Origin: Bacillota bacterium
GTDB lineage: Bacteria; Bacillota; Clostridia; Acetivibrionales; DTU013
DNA length: 64,000 nt
NCBI GenBank assembly: GCA_023411715.1
Contig: JAEYOM010000020.1
Coordinates: 1 to 64,000, forward strand
Reading direction: 5' to 3'
Below the pieces are notes generated by a model. It did no database searches. It worked only from the letters and a program-made list of their open reading frames with translations, and had not been told where the DNA came from. The stretch's first letter is position 1. Each line of letters starts with the position of its first letter. Positions 1 to 7,901 of this stretch are shown one piece after another. The position numbers and the translations under genes are program-made.

Positions 1-110
1 TCTATACCCCCTTTGAAGTGTCGCAACTTAAAGGGTATTATTTTGAAGGGGTGCTTGCAATGGTTTTTCCATTTTATGCAGGGTTTTTTAAGTTCCGGAA
101 CGCTCGGTTT

Positions 111-608
111 TCATTGTACCAAAAACATACCGCATATCAATGTTTTCTTGTATACTGGTTTTGCACTTTCCCAATACTATTCTTCTGTCATATTTAAGCC
201 TTTAATATAATCTTGAAATGAGTTGTATTGCTCGTTAAATGATTTAATTGTATCCTTAGCTTTTTGAATTGCATTAGATACTTCTTCATCAGTTACTGTT
301 ATACCATCAGTTTGAGCGCTTTTATAGATTACTTCCCGTTCTATTATGCTATTCAATATTTCGCTATCAGAGAGTTTCTTCTCGCCGCTATTAACCAACA
401 AATTGTACGTTTCAAACCCTTTTTTAGTTATCTTTTCTCCATCAATAGTTGCAACCGATTCATCGCCAACGCTGGATAAAATTTCAGCTTGCTTCATCCC
501 TAATGCCTTAGAAAGGCTTTCACCTTGTAATGCATAAATAGAACCGCCTAACAAGAGTAGTAATCCAGACAGTATGCAGATTAATTGAAACTTCTTATTA
601 TTTTTCAT
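111..608 (-). pseudogene. SurA N-like secreted chaperone/PPIase-type protein, interrupted by in-frame TAG
   Basis: The intact part (177-608) encodes 143 residues with an N-terminal membrane or signal segment (about residues 9-27). A SurA_N-like region follows, starting near VATIDGEKITKKGF and continuing through helices rich in E and K. The start has a good ribosome site (GGAGGCATATA before ATG). The frame meets TAG at 177-179 directly after NMTEE, but the next codons read YWESAKPVYKK before a TGA at 111-113. That is what this family normally has after the acidic stretch (EEYWE...), so the TAG looks like a nonsense mutation. The true C-terminus is also probably lost near position 130, where the similarity seems to fade. 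The protein would be an extracytoplasmic folding factor; function is inferred from the family. Confidence 0.6.
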
Positions 609-771
609 TATATGCCTCCATTCCGGCTATAGATTTGTCGAGCGTATTACCAAACAATGCCTCTAGTCTTTACATCGTCACCATCCGTCTTATATCCGTC
701 CATATCTAACCAATGTCAAATTTCTCTAGCCGGATAGCCAGGCAAAATGCTCATTACAAAAGCCAGGGGTA

Positions 772-1237
772 CTACTGCCTATTATCAAATTCATTTTTTT
801 CAATAATATAAACAATATTGTCACCGTTAAATTCTTTTGTCATGAATGTGTCCAGAAAGTCCTCGAAAAGTATTTTTATCTTTTTTACATCCTTTTTATT
901 AATATAGCTGTGGACGTCATTTACATATAATCGGTAATCTCCATTATCCCAATAAAAGAATAAAGTTAACTCTCCATACTCGAGACAATCCTCCAGCAAA
1001 TCAATTAATTTAAAGCCATTTCCAGGCTCATTTCGATGAAATTCGCAGGCGCAACCCCCTTTTGTTAATGCATAGTAATTCCTACCATTTTCTGCATTTA
1101 CCATAGTTGAGGTCTTATCAGTAATTTCTTGAATATTCTATTACTTCTTGTTTTGAGATCTTTTTTTTCGTAATTATATCAAGCATATAACACATGTCCA
1201 GTAAGGAGAATGGGTTCAAAAACTCCATTCCCCTCAA
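772..1237 (-). pseudogene. small hypothetical protein, frameshifted
   Basis: An open frame at 772-1104 (110 residues, containing CACEFHRNEPGNG and LTLFFYWDNGDY) has a poor start but stays open upstream to a TAG at 1138-1140. In another frame, a TTG at 1237 with AAGGAG eight bases before it opens a peptide beginning MRGMEFLNPFSLLDMCYMLD and continuing to KISKQEVIEY. It then stops just as the downstream frame opens. Joining the two within 1118-1140 gives one continuous protein of about 154 residues. The restored start lies 12 bases after the preceding lipoprotein stop, as expected for an operon member. No family was recognised; it resembles small cytosolic immunity-type proteins only in size and composition. 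Confidence 0.5.
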
Positions 1238-1249
1238 TATTCACACTCC

Positions 1250-1834
1250 TTATTTTAGCTTTTTAATACTTTTCATTAAATCTGCTATTTGCTTTTCATT
1301 CTGTTTAAAGCAATCAAGACTAACATTAATATTTGCTCCGATAAATCCTTCTCCCAAGACCAAATTCATTATTTTTTTCCCATTATACTCGTCAATATAC
1401 AAAGTGCCGGAGACACCATCATTAGTAACAAATTCTTCTTGTGTATTTACACTTGGTATGTTTATATGTCCGATTTGTCCATATACATATATCCTTTCAT
1501 CTTCTTTCTTATCCGGATAAATCTCAATACCGCCATCGGGGCTGAGTTCATTTTCAGATGTTGTTTCCTTGGTTCCAACTTCCTTAGAGCTCCAATTCTC
1601 AGGATATTCTACACTATAACCAAAACGTTCATTTTTATATGTTTTCATATTTTCATTTATAGTTTCCTCATCCCTGGTCTGTTCCGCTAATGTAGAGTTG
1701 CTTCCTTTAGTGGTAATTTCATCGGTATTACTATAGCTATTGTCTGATGTGTTATCTTTTTCGTAACATCCGGAGAATAAAAAGCAAATAACAATAAAGA
1801 GCGTCAATATAGATGACTTTTTATGGAAATTCAT
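1250..1834 (-). CDS. lipoprotein, PsbP-like
   Basis: The protein has 194 residues and a type II signal peptide with lipobox LFSGC, so the mature N-terminal Cys would be lipidated and the protein held on the outer face of the membrane. A Ser/Thr/Asp-rich linker follows. The folded part starts at about residue 66 with YKNERFGYSVEYPENW, a signature typical of PsbP-like extracytoplasmic domains in Firmicutes lipoproteins. The end (LDCFKQNEKQIADLMKSIKKL) also fits that fold, where a helix closes the sheet. It sits in the minus-strand run of exported proteins downstream of the sigma/anti-sigma pair. The ligand is unknown. Confidence 0.7.
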   Translation of the reverse strand: MNFHKKSSILTLFIVICFLFSGCYEKDNTSDNSYSNTDEITTKGSNSTLAEQTRDEETINENMKTYKNERFGYSVEYPENWSSKEVGTKETTSENELSPDGGIEIYPDKKEDERIYVYGQIGHINIPSVNTQEEFVTNDGVSGTLYIDEYNGKKIMNLVLGEGFIGANINVSLDCFKQNEKQIADLMKSIKKLK

Positions 1835-1915
1835 AGCTAGCCTCCATTAGGCTCAGGCTGGCACATGTAGACCATGAGTCAGCCTGAGTCTCATATCGAT
1901 ATTCTTATTTTGCGC

Positions 1916-2731
1916 CTATTGGGCAGGTTGTTTCCGAAATATAATGTTCTCGTACATCTTTCCGTCACCTGGGTCCTTAATGTCAATTGTATATTCCATT
2001 GCTGTATTTTCTATCTTAACTGAAATTGTTGAACTATTTTTATCCTCAACAGGCTCAATAATTGAGAAATACTCATTGTTTACCATCTTTTTAGAAACTT
2101 TTTCACCTAGTAATGTGTTCTTAAAATTTAGCATAAATTCATCTTTGTTAAAAGAAACATCAGTTAATGGTACAAAACTGGAGCCAGCAAAAAAGTCAGC
2201 TTCCCTGCCAGGGGATGGAATGAAACAAATAGAAATTTTGTTTTTATCTTGCTCAATATAAGATATTAATGCATATTTCGATTCATCGCCAAAAGCTATT
2301 CCCTCATTTATATCTAAAAAATAGCTATCTTTCTTTTCGACAAATTCTAATTTGTCATTATCACGTTGATAATTCAATAAGTAAGGAAAACTTCTTGCAC
2401 TTATCTCACTATTTTTACCTGTTGCCAATAAAGTAATATTGTTTTCATCAGTAACTCTTACTAGTTCTGTAAATCTAGGCTGCGTGGGTAATTCTGTTTT
2501 TTCACCTGTATTTAAATTATAGACATCAAATTTGTTTGTAAACCCATTGTTTTTTGATTCTACCAGAATAAAATCCTTACCTATATCGGTCGTATTAATA
2601 ATTTCACTTTCATTATACATTTCCCTAATATCGCTTATTGTTAATGTGTCTTTTTTTTCTTGGGTTGTACATGAAGTAAGCGTTATGCAAAGGCCAACAA
2701 TAGCTACTAATAACAGTCTCCTGTTAATCAT
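1916..2731 (-). CDS. lipoprotein of unknown function
   Basis: The 271-residue product begins MINRRLLLVAIVGLCITLTSC, a lipoprotein signal with lipobox LTSC. The remainder is beta-rich and has periodic segments such as DFILVESKNNG and YALISYIEQDKNK that suggest a propeller-like or multi-strand extracellular domain, but no named family was recognised. An AGAGGG lies just before the ATG. The upstream amidase gene is separated from it by a perfect 14-bp hairpin (2773-2807), so this gene may be expressed by partial read-through or from its own promoter. Confidence 0.65.
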   Translation of the reverse strand: MINRRLLLVAIVGLCITLTSCTTQEKKDTLTISDIREMYNESEIINTTDIGKDFILVESKNNGFTNKFDVYNLNTGEKTELPTQPRFTELVRVTDENNITLLATGKNSEISARSFPYLLNYQRDNDKLEFVEKKDSYFLDINEGIAFGDESKYALISYIEQDKNKISICFIPSPGREADFFAGSSFVPLTDVSFNKDEFMLNFKNTLLGEKVSKKMVNNEYFSIIEPVEDKNSSTISVKIENTAMEYTIDIKDPGDGKMYENIIFRKQPAQ

Positions 2732-2772
2732 TTCATTTCCCTCTTTTTTTCAATATTAATATCAAAGAACTA

Positions 2773-2807
2773 AAGAGGAATAATACAATGTTAGTATTAT
2801 TCCTCTT
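2773..2807 (-). terminator. strong hairpin after the amidase gene
   Basis: AAGAGGAATAATAC at 2773-2786 and its exact complement at 2794-2807 form a 14-bp stem with a 7-base loop. It lies immediately after the amidase stop. On the minus strand it is followed by a moderately T-rich tract (TTTAGTTCTTT), so it probably terminates or attenuates transcription towards the lipoprotein genes. Confidence 0.65.
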
Positions 2808-2813
2808 ACCAAT

Positions 2814-4166
2814 TTAGTTATAATATGCATATCCAATTCTGATATTTCTTGTATTAGCCTGTGAAGATCCAATAATAGTATCAAGCCTTACATTTTGTCT
2901 ATTAGACGTATGAGCACACACCCAAATATCGCTATTTGTCCGAGTTCCTAGTGAGCCAGATACCATATTAACGACGTATGTATGGTACCAACTGCTTCCA
3001 TCGCTTATTTGTATTAAGTCACCAAAATCAGCATAATTCAGATTGCCGGTGTTAATGATACCACTTGGGCCTTGTACTTGAAATGAACCTGAACTAATAT
3101 AATTTGCAAAATATGAAACACCTGTCCACGTCCAAGTAGAAGGAGTATCGTATTGTGTACCCGTCTGATACCATGCTCTATCACCAGAACTAACCATAGG
3201 TTTGAGTTTATTATTTATACTTGTTTGATCGTTAAGCCCTCCAAATCCATACCATACACATTGGGATCCAAAATTTTGGCAGTCGTTGGGGTTATAATTG
3301 GGGAATCGATTATTATACGGAGAATAATCACTAACAGAGCCAGAGTTATTAGCATATGTCATAGCATATGTTGATGCACTACTTCTATTATATGTATATG
3401 CAATTAATGATTGAGGCGCTATTATAGATTCATTCTGCGACTGTTGAATAGATGTGGGTGGAGCTTTATTAATACTTTGACTCTCAATTATTTTTTCCTT
3501 TGCTAATTGTTCACTATTCAAAGGTATCACGAAACTTTCCATCAATTTATTCAATGTCATGTTTACATTTTCATAATTACCTAGAAAGCCTTTTTCAAGC
3601 TCATTATCTGATTCCATTTGAGATATTAGCCATTTATCGTTAAATTTAACCATATCAATATTATAATTAATACCCCTAGAACTATAGCCATTGCTATAAT
3701 CATCTAAAACGTATTCATAGTTCTCATAAACCGTTGCTTTAGCTGTATTTCCTACTACATTAATATTATTTATTGATACATTAAGATTGTCCCAAATAAT
3801 CTTGCCGTTTACTCGTTTACGAACCTCTTTTTCAAATTTATTTATATTAATAATTTTATTGTAATTTATTTTGTTATCTTTCGAGCTGTCTAAAAAACTT
3901 GAAATGTCGATATCACCATCACTTTTGTAGTCTTCATTCTTTCCGTAAAAATACTCTTTGATTATATTTTCTATTTTCCCCTGATCGGTCAGATATTGAT
4001 TTGTCTGTATGAATTCTTCTTGAGCAAGTATAAGTTGTTGAATTTCAGCAGAATTATTTGAATTTGGGCCAGAAAATGCATTAATATTGCAAACAAATGT
4101 TGAACTTAGTAGTAAAGCTACTACAAATATAAATGACATTTTTTTGAAGTTAATCCTTTTATTCAT
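2814..4166 (-). CDS. secreted Amidase_6-domain protein
   Basis: The product has 450 residues, an N-terminal signal peptide (about 1-31), a spacer with an NTF2-like look (residues 40-200, e.g. KFNDKWLISQMES) and a C-terminal amidase domain (about 256-450). The domain opens with YNRSSASTYAMTYAN. It carries the putative catalytic Cys at 296 in NDCQNFGSQ and a His at 395 in WYHTYVV, which fits the papain-like Amidase_6 family (PF12671). Such proteins probably cut amide bonds in peptidoglycan or surface polymers outside the cell. The start is well supported by GGGAGGTATACTT. It is followed by a hairpin and then lipoprotein genes. The substrate is not known. Confidence 0.8.
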   Translation of the reverse strand: MNKRINFKKMSFIFVVALLLSSTFVCNINAFSGPNSNNSAEIQQLILAQEEFIQTNQYLTDQGKIENIIKEYFYGKNEDYKSDGDIDISSFLDSSKDNKINYNKIININKFEKEVRKRVNGKIIWDNLNVSINNINVVGNTAKATVYENYEYVLDDYSNGYSSRGINYNIDMVKFNDKWLISQMESDNELEKGFLGNYENVNMTLNKLMESFVIPLNSEQLAKEKIIESQSINKAPPTSIQQSQNESIIAPQSLIAYTYNRSSASTYAMTYANNSGSVSDYSPYNNRFPNYNPNDCQNFGSQCVWYGFGGLNDQTSINNKLKPMVSSGDRAWYQTGTQYDTPSTWTWTGVSYFANYISSGSFQVQGPSGIINTGNLNYADFGDLIQISDGSSWYHTYVVNMVSGSLGTRTNSDIWVCAHTSNRQNVRLDTIIGSSQANTRNIRIGYAYYN

Positions 4167-4373
4167 AAGTATACCTCCCTTTACATAATATTGTATGTTT
4201 AATATAAGTAAACTATCAAAAACCGAAAACTAGAAAGCTTTCTATCATAACCAACACCAATAAGCCTGCATTGGACTCACCCCTTTAACCCTTTGTGAAG
4301 CCCCCATTTATGAGCTTTCACTATATAAATGTCAAAAGTGGGCAAATAAGTCACATCGCTTGAAATTTTTATA

Positions 4374-4814
4374 TTAGCTTTTAGCCGTAACGCTGCTTGT
4401 AGTCACTACCCTGGAATCTGATCCGTTTTGATTTTCCGCGAAAAATGTGATAACAGCTCTGTACTGGCTGCCGACAGATCCCTGATAAGAAGCGTAAAAA
4501 CTCGCCTGTATATCGTTATAGTTAAAATAATTATTCCACGTTTTAACATTTGTCCATGTGCCGGATACATATTTTTGCAGTTGGATTGTCCGAATACCGA
4601 TTGTACTCATAATACCCGTTCCGATAACCGAGCAATTCAACTCGATCAATCCGTTTGTACCCGGTGTAATCGTTGCACTGTAGGATGATATGTATTGACT
4701 TGACATAATGATATATGGGTTATAATCATGTTCATAGTCTGCCGCCGTAGATGTTGTTCTTAAAGGAATGATTAACAAGAGCATTGTTATACATGCAACC
4801 ACACACTTTTTCAT
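4374..4814 (-). CDS. secreted protein, DUF6147-like
   Basis: The chosen start (MKKCVVACITMLL, ATG at 4814) is preceded by GAAGGGGA and sits next to the stop of the anti-sigma gene. The longer form starting at 4832 would overlap that gene and begin inside its ribosome site. The first 25 or so residues form a signal peptide ending near STAADYEHD. The mature part is a small beta-rich domain with ITPGTNGLIELNCSVIGTG and IQLQKYVSGTWTNV, resembling the small secreted DUF6147 family of Firmicutes. It is coupled to the sigma/anti-sigma pair, so it is likely co-regulated with cell-envelope functions. Function is unknown. Confidence 0.65.
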   Translation of the reverse strand: MKKCVVACITMLLLIIPLRTTSTAADYEHDYNPYIIMSSQYISSYSATITPGTNGLIELNCSVIGTGIMSTIGIRTIQLQKYVSGTWTNVKTWNNYFNYNDIQASFYASYQGSVGSQYRAVITFFAENQNGSDSRVVTTSSVTAKS

Positions 4815-4815
4815 T

Positions 4816-5751
4816 TTACTGTTCCCCTTCATACATTGAATTTAATATTTTAATGATCTCTTCTCTGGAGACATCTCCATTCATACTGTAAACATATTTG
4901 TCCCTTATCCAGACTGCACTAATTTGTCCTGAGTTGGTCATTATATAGTGATCTATATTATTTATTTTCAACACCTCACCACTTCCCTCATCCATTTCAT
5001 ACGCAGAAGAAGGCGCTTTGTCAAAATAGGCCGAGGCATTATATATCAAAACCTTACCATCATTTTGATATAACGTAATAATTCCTTTGTACATAGGCGT
5101 TTCCAATGTCTCTACCTTTGTCAATTTGAATCTGTCGGGTATCCAATCAGGCGTAAGCACTGTAATATTCAGCGCTTGGGCCGCTTCTTCAATAGTTTGA
5201 TAATTTCCTGCTTCAGTATTCCGGATAGTTGAACTGCCCTCGACCAACGAAGGTATCTCCGACGTTTCCGCAATTTTCATTTCTGTCCCTATTATAAAAG
5301 TATCCTTTCCCCAACTGGTCACAAATTTCCACAAATCGTATCCTATAGCGCCGGCTATGGCTGTGCTGCCTAATAAAAATATAAAGATCGCCGCTATAAC
5401 GGTTATCAGTAATTTCCGTTTTTTATTTACTCTGCCCAATCTTTTAACATTCGAACCAAAAGCATCGTCTGTCGCGGAAATTTCAGTATTTATTCTCGGA
5501 ACGACTTCCGATTTAAATCTGTCAAGCGAAGCTTTAATGTCCAATTCGCCATACACGGGTTCACGCTCTTCAAGAATATCAACAATACTCCTAATAAGAT
5601 CGTCATCAAAGCTATCGTCATCGCTGATAAAGGATTCTTGCTGCAAAAGCGCCTGAAGTCTGGCTGTGTCCATCTCTTTCAAATAATCATATTTCATATA
5701 TTTCCATAGACCTTTCTTTTTACTAATGTCATTTGATGCCCAAAAAGTCAC
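4816..5751 (-). CDS. membrane anti-sigma-like protein with DUF4367-type domain
   Basis: The frame starts with GTG overlapping the sigma-factor stop (GTGA), which suggests translational coupling. An internal ATG at 5697 (MKYDYLKEMD) is an alternative start that fits the family N-terminus better. The first 110 residues are cytoplasmic and acidic, with a helical region likely to bind the sigma factor. One transmembrane helix follows (KLLITVIAAIFIFLLGSTA). The outside part carries a DUF4367-like domain, with TVLTPDWIPDRFKLTKVE and a terminal SREEIIKILNSM helix. By position and architecture it should hold the ECF sigma factor inactive until an envelope signal arrives. No zinc-binding anti-sigma motif was seen. 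Confidence 0.75.
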   Translation of the reverse strand: MTFWASNDISKKKGLWKYMKYDYLKEMDTARLQALLQQESFISDDDSFDDDLIRSIVDILEEREPVYGELDIKASLDRFKSEVVPRINTEISATDDAFGSNVKRLGRVNKKRKLLITVIAAIFIFLLGSTAIAGAIGYDLWKFVTSWGKDTFIIGTEMKIAETSEIPSLVEGSSTIRNTEAGNYQTIEEAAQALNITVLTPDWIPDRFKLTKVETLETPMYKGIITLYQNDGKVLIYNASAYFDKAPSSAYEMDEGSGEVLKINNIDHYIMTNSGQISAVWIRDKYVYSMNGDVSREEIIKILNSMYEGEQ

Positions 5752-6230
5752 ATGCCCGGATTATTTTTTTCATAACTTTTTTTGAGTTTGTCCCGAGCAC
5801 GCTTAAGACGCATTTTGCAGGCTGATATTGATATGTTTAAATTTTCTGCTATTTCGGTAACCGGCTGCCGGTCTTTGTAAAACCTCGTTATTATATCAAA
5901 TTCCTCTTTTGAAAGATTGTCCGCCAGGTAGTAGCTGATATTGTCCTCATACATAATAGGCTGCTCAAATTCCTCGGTATGTATTATTGCGTTGATTCTC
6001 TTTGCTTTACGCAAATAGGATCTTGCTATGTTTTTTGTCGTTATGTAAAGCCAACCTACCGGATTTTCGTGCTGCCGCAACAGATCGACTTTTTTATATG
6101 CCTCTGTAAAAGCTTCCTGGACAATTTCCTCGGCATAATTTTTATCTAAAGTAAGCCTGTAGGCATATTTCAATAAGCTTTGATACCAGGTCAAGTATAA
6201 TTCATCGAAGAAGTCATTGCTCTTATTCAC
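5748..6230 (-). CDS. ECF RNA polymerase sigma factor
   Basis: This 160-residue sigma-70 family protein has region 2 (about residues 8-75, including AEEIVQEAFTEAYKK and NPVGWLYITTKNIARSYLR). It also has region 4 (about 105-155, with ITRFYKDRQPVTEIAENL and the recognition helix ISACKMRLKRARDKL). It lacks regions 1 and 3, as ECF sigmas do. Translation starts at GTG with AGGAAAGG upstream. The partner anti-sigma gene overlaps its stop codon. The regulon is unknown; the exported proteins downstream are obvious candidates. Confidence 0.9.
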   Translation of the reverse strand: MNKSNDFFDELYLTWYQSLLKYAYRLTLDKNYAEEIVQEAFTEAYKKVDLLRQHENPVGWLYITTKNIARSYLRKAKRINAIIHTEEFEQPIMYEDNISYYLADNLSKEEFDIITRFYKDRQPVTEIAENLNISISACKMRLKRARDKLKKSYEKNNPGM

Positions 6231-6336
6231 ATTTTGTACCTTTCCTGTGCAATTTAGTAAGCCGTCGATATATACATATTACCATAAATGGATATTATTT
6301 TACAATCTATGACGTAAATGTGATCGGTATGGTTTC

Positions 6337-6767
6337 ATGACATATTACTGCATCCGGACTGGGCGACTTTATGAAAGCCATGAGCACCACAATGCAGTCT
6401 TTGTCGGCTTTGACCGCAAGGGCACACACAAGTATCCTATGGAACGCTGGAGATGCTTTCAGGCCGGGACTGGCAGGAAGATAATTGCCTGTCCCTTGCA
6501 GGGATTTACAAGCCTAAAAAGAACATTGAGGAAAGCACCCCGCCTGCCTCGCTGATTCAATACTTAATAGATTTTCCGCAGATTGACGGTATTGTTCTGC
6601 ACCTGGACAACGACGTACCGGGACGGTTGGCGGCAAAGACCATTAAGACCCTTCTTTTCCCGTCTTTTGCAGTATTCGATGAACTGTCTAAACGCGGTAA
6701 GGACATGAACGATTACTTAAAAATACGGTTGAGCTTACAGCGCCCAAAGGAGCTTGAAAGGCCGTAA
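6337..6767 (+). pseudogene. remnant of DUF3991/Toprim protein from a conjugative element
   Basis: Two pieces in different frames match one protein type. The first (from 6337) reads YYCIRTGRLYESHEHHNAVF then VGFDRKG, the start of a DUF3991 domain. The second (from about 6438) reads GTLEMLSGRDWQEDNCLSLA, continues to IYKPKKNIEES, and then gives a Toprim-like IVLHLDNDVPGRLAAKTIK and RGKDMNDYL. In intact proteins about 100 residues separate these segments, so there has been an internal deletion with a frame change. Such proteins belong to integrative or conjugative elements, which suggests a former mobile element here. No start signal is convincing. Confidence 0.75.
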
Positions 6768-6841
6768 CAAAATTATCAATTGATTTCATAGCATGAAAGG
6801 AGTATTATATGGTTAGAATGTTACTACGAGGAGTTGATACC

Positions 6842-7132
6842 ATGCAGATTAAACCGTCCGCAAGCATCAGGCAAAATTATAATGAAATTGCAGCTTTGTG
6901 CAAATCCACCGGGGAGCCTGTGTATCTTACGAAAAACGGCGAGGGCGATCTCGTGGTTATGGATATAGAGGCGTTTACCCGTCGTGAAAAAATGCTCAAG
7001 CTGCACGAGGAACTACTGGCCGTTGAGGAAGACCGTCTGGCCGGACGCGCCGGAGTGACGCCGGATGAGCTGGACAGCTATCTGAACAGCATTATTGACG
7101 AGGTGGAACATGGAAAAGAAGCCTCAATATAA
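6842..7132 (+). CDS. type II antitoxin, Phd/YefM family
   Basis: The start is ATG 6842, supported by GAGGAG eight bases upstream. The 96-residue protein has the typical N-terminal DNA-binding beta/alpha fold (MQIKPSASIRQNYNEIAALC, then STGEPVYLTKNGEGDLVVMD). A helical C-terminus follows that would neutralise the toxin. The next gene overlaps its last 23 bases, as is usual for antitoxin-toxin pairs. It should bind the toxin and repress the pair's own promoter. Confidence 0.88.
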   Translation: MQIKPSASIRQNYNEIAALCKSTGEPVYLTKNGEGDLVVMDIEAFTRREKMLKLHEELLAVEEDRLAGRAGVTPDELDSYLNSIIDEVEHGKEASI

Positions 7133-7427
7133 AGTGATTGTCTCCGACCGTGTCCGCCAGATGCTGGCGGGTCACGTGCGTTTTCTGGCACAAAAAAGTC
7201 CCACAGCCGCCCGCAGGACAAAGAATGAATTGATAGATGCGATTCGTTCCCTCTACACCATGCCGGAGCGCTATCCTTTTTTCAATGCAGAATTTATACC
7301 ACTAAACAAGTATCATAAGATGTTTGTTGAGAAATGGTACCTGATTCTGTACCAGATCAAGGATCAGACGGTGTACGTTGACTATATCGTGGATTGCAGG
7401 CAGGATTATGGCTGGCTGGTACAGTGA
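7110..7427 (+). CDS. type II toxin, RelE/ParE superfamily
   Basis: ATG 7110 has GAGGTGG just upstream and starts MEKKPQYKVIVSDRVRQMLA. The 105-residue product shows the RelE/ParE pattern. A helical pair at residues 10-45 is followed by a sheet with MPERYPFFNAEFIP and a terminal YLILYQIKDQTVYVDYIVD. It could be a ribosome-dependent mRNA endonuclease or a gyrase inhibitor; the sequence alone does not decide. It overlaps the antitoxin gene and lies beside a decayed conjugative-element gene. Confidence 0.85.
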   Translation: MEKKPQYKVIVSDRVRQMLAGHVRFLAQKSPTAARRTKNELIDAIRSLYTMPERYPFFNAEFIPLNKYHKMFVEKWYLILYQIKDQTVYVDYIVDCRQDYGWLVQ

Positions 7428-7498
7428 ACTTTTATTTGCAATCGGATAAAATAATATCGACCATACTGATCCGCGCGGTTTCCCACCTGGTATCCGCC

Positions 7499-7891
7499 TC
7501 AGGTCTTGGCCTTAAATTCCGTTCTGCACTTGGGGCATGTTACCATGATTGTTCCCTTGCCCTTGGGAACACGCAATTCCGCTTTACATTCCGGGCATTT
7601 CATAAACCTGTGCGTACCCCGTTCGGAAATGCGCCTGCGGATCCTGATAAACCAGGCATAGACCGGACTAGTGAGCATTGAAAACTTGTAGTTTTCCATG
7701 CTCCTCCTTTTTATATTTCTGGACAGCATCCTGTAAATGACCAGTATGAGCGGAATATAGCTCAAGTAGGTCAGGAGCGCCAGACGCAGTATGCTCCCGA
7801 GGAAAGTCAATATTATCGATAAAATCAGCAGGGCAAACGAGAGACGGTCCGCTCCGTACCTGCCCATCATAAACTTTCTCAGCCAATTCAT
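7499..7891 (-). CDS. small membrane protein with C-terminal zinc ribbon
   Basis: The 130-residue protein starts MNWLRKFMMGRYGADRLSFA. It has two hydrophobic segments (about 18-36 and 38-55), a basic loop, and a C-terminal zinc ribbon with two CxxC pairs (KCPECKAEL and TCPKCRTEF). This architecture is common in uncharacterised Clostridia proteins. The gene starts 10 bases after the calcium ATPase stop and is probably in the same transcript. No function is known. Confidence 0.75.
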   Translation of the reverse strand: MNWLRKFMMGRYGADRLSFALLILSIILTFLGSILRLALLTYLSYIPLILVIYRMLSRNIKRRSMENYKFSMLTSPVYAWFIRIRRRISERGTHRFMKCPECKAELRVPKGKGTIMVTCPKCRTEFKAKT

Positions 7892-7901
7892 GAAATCTCC
7901 C

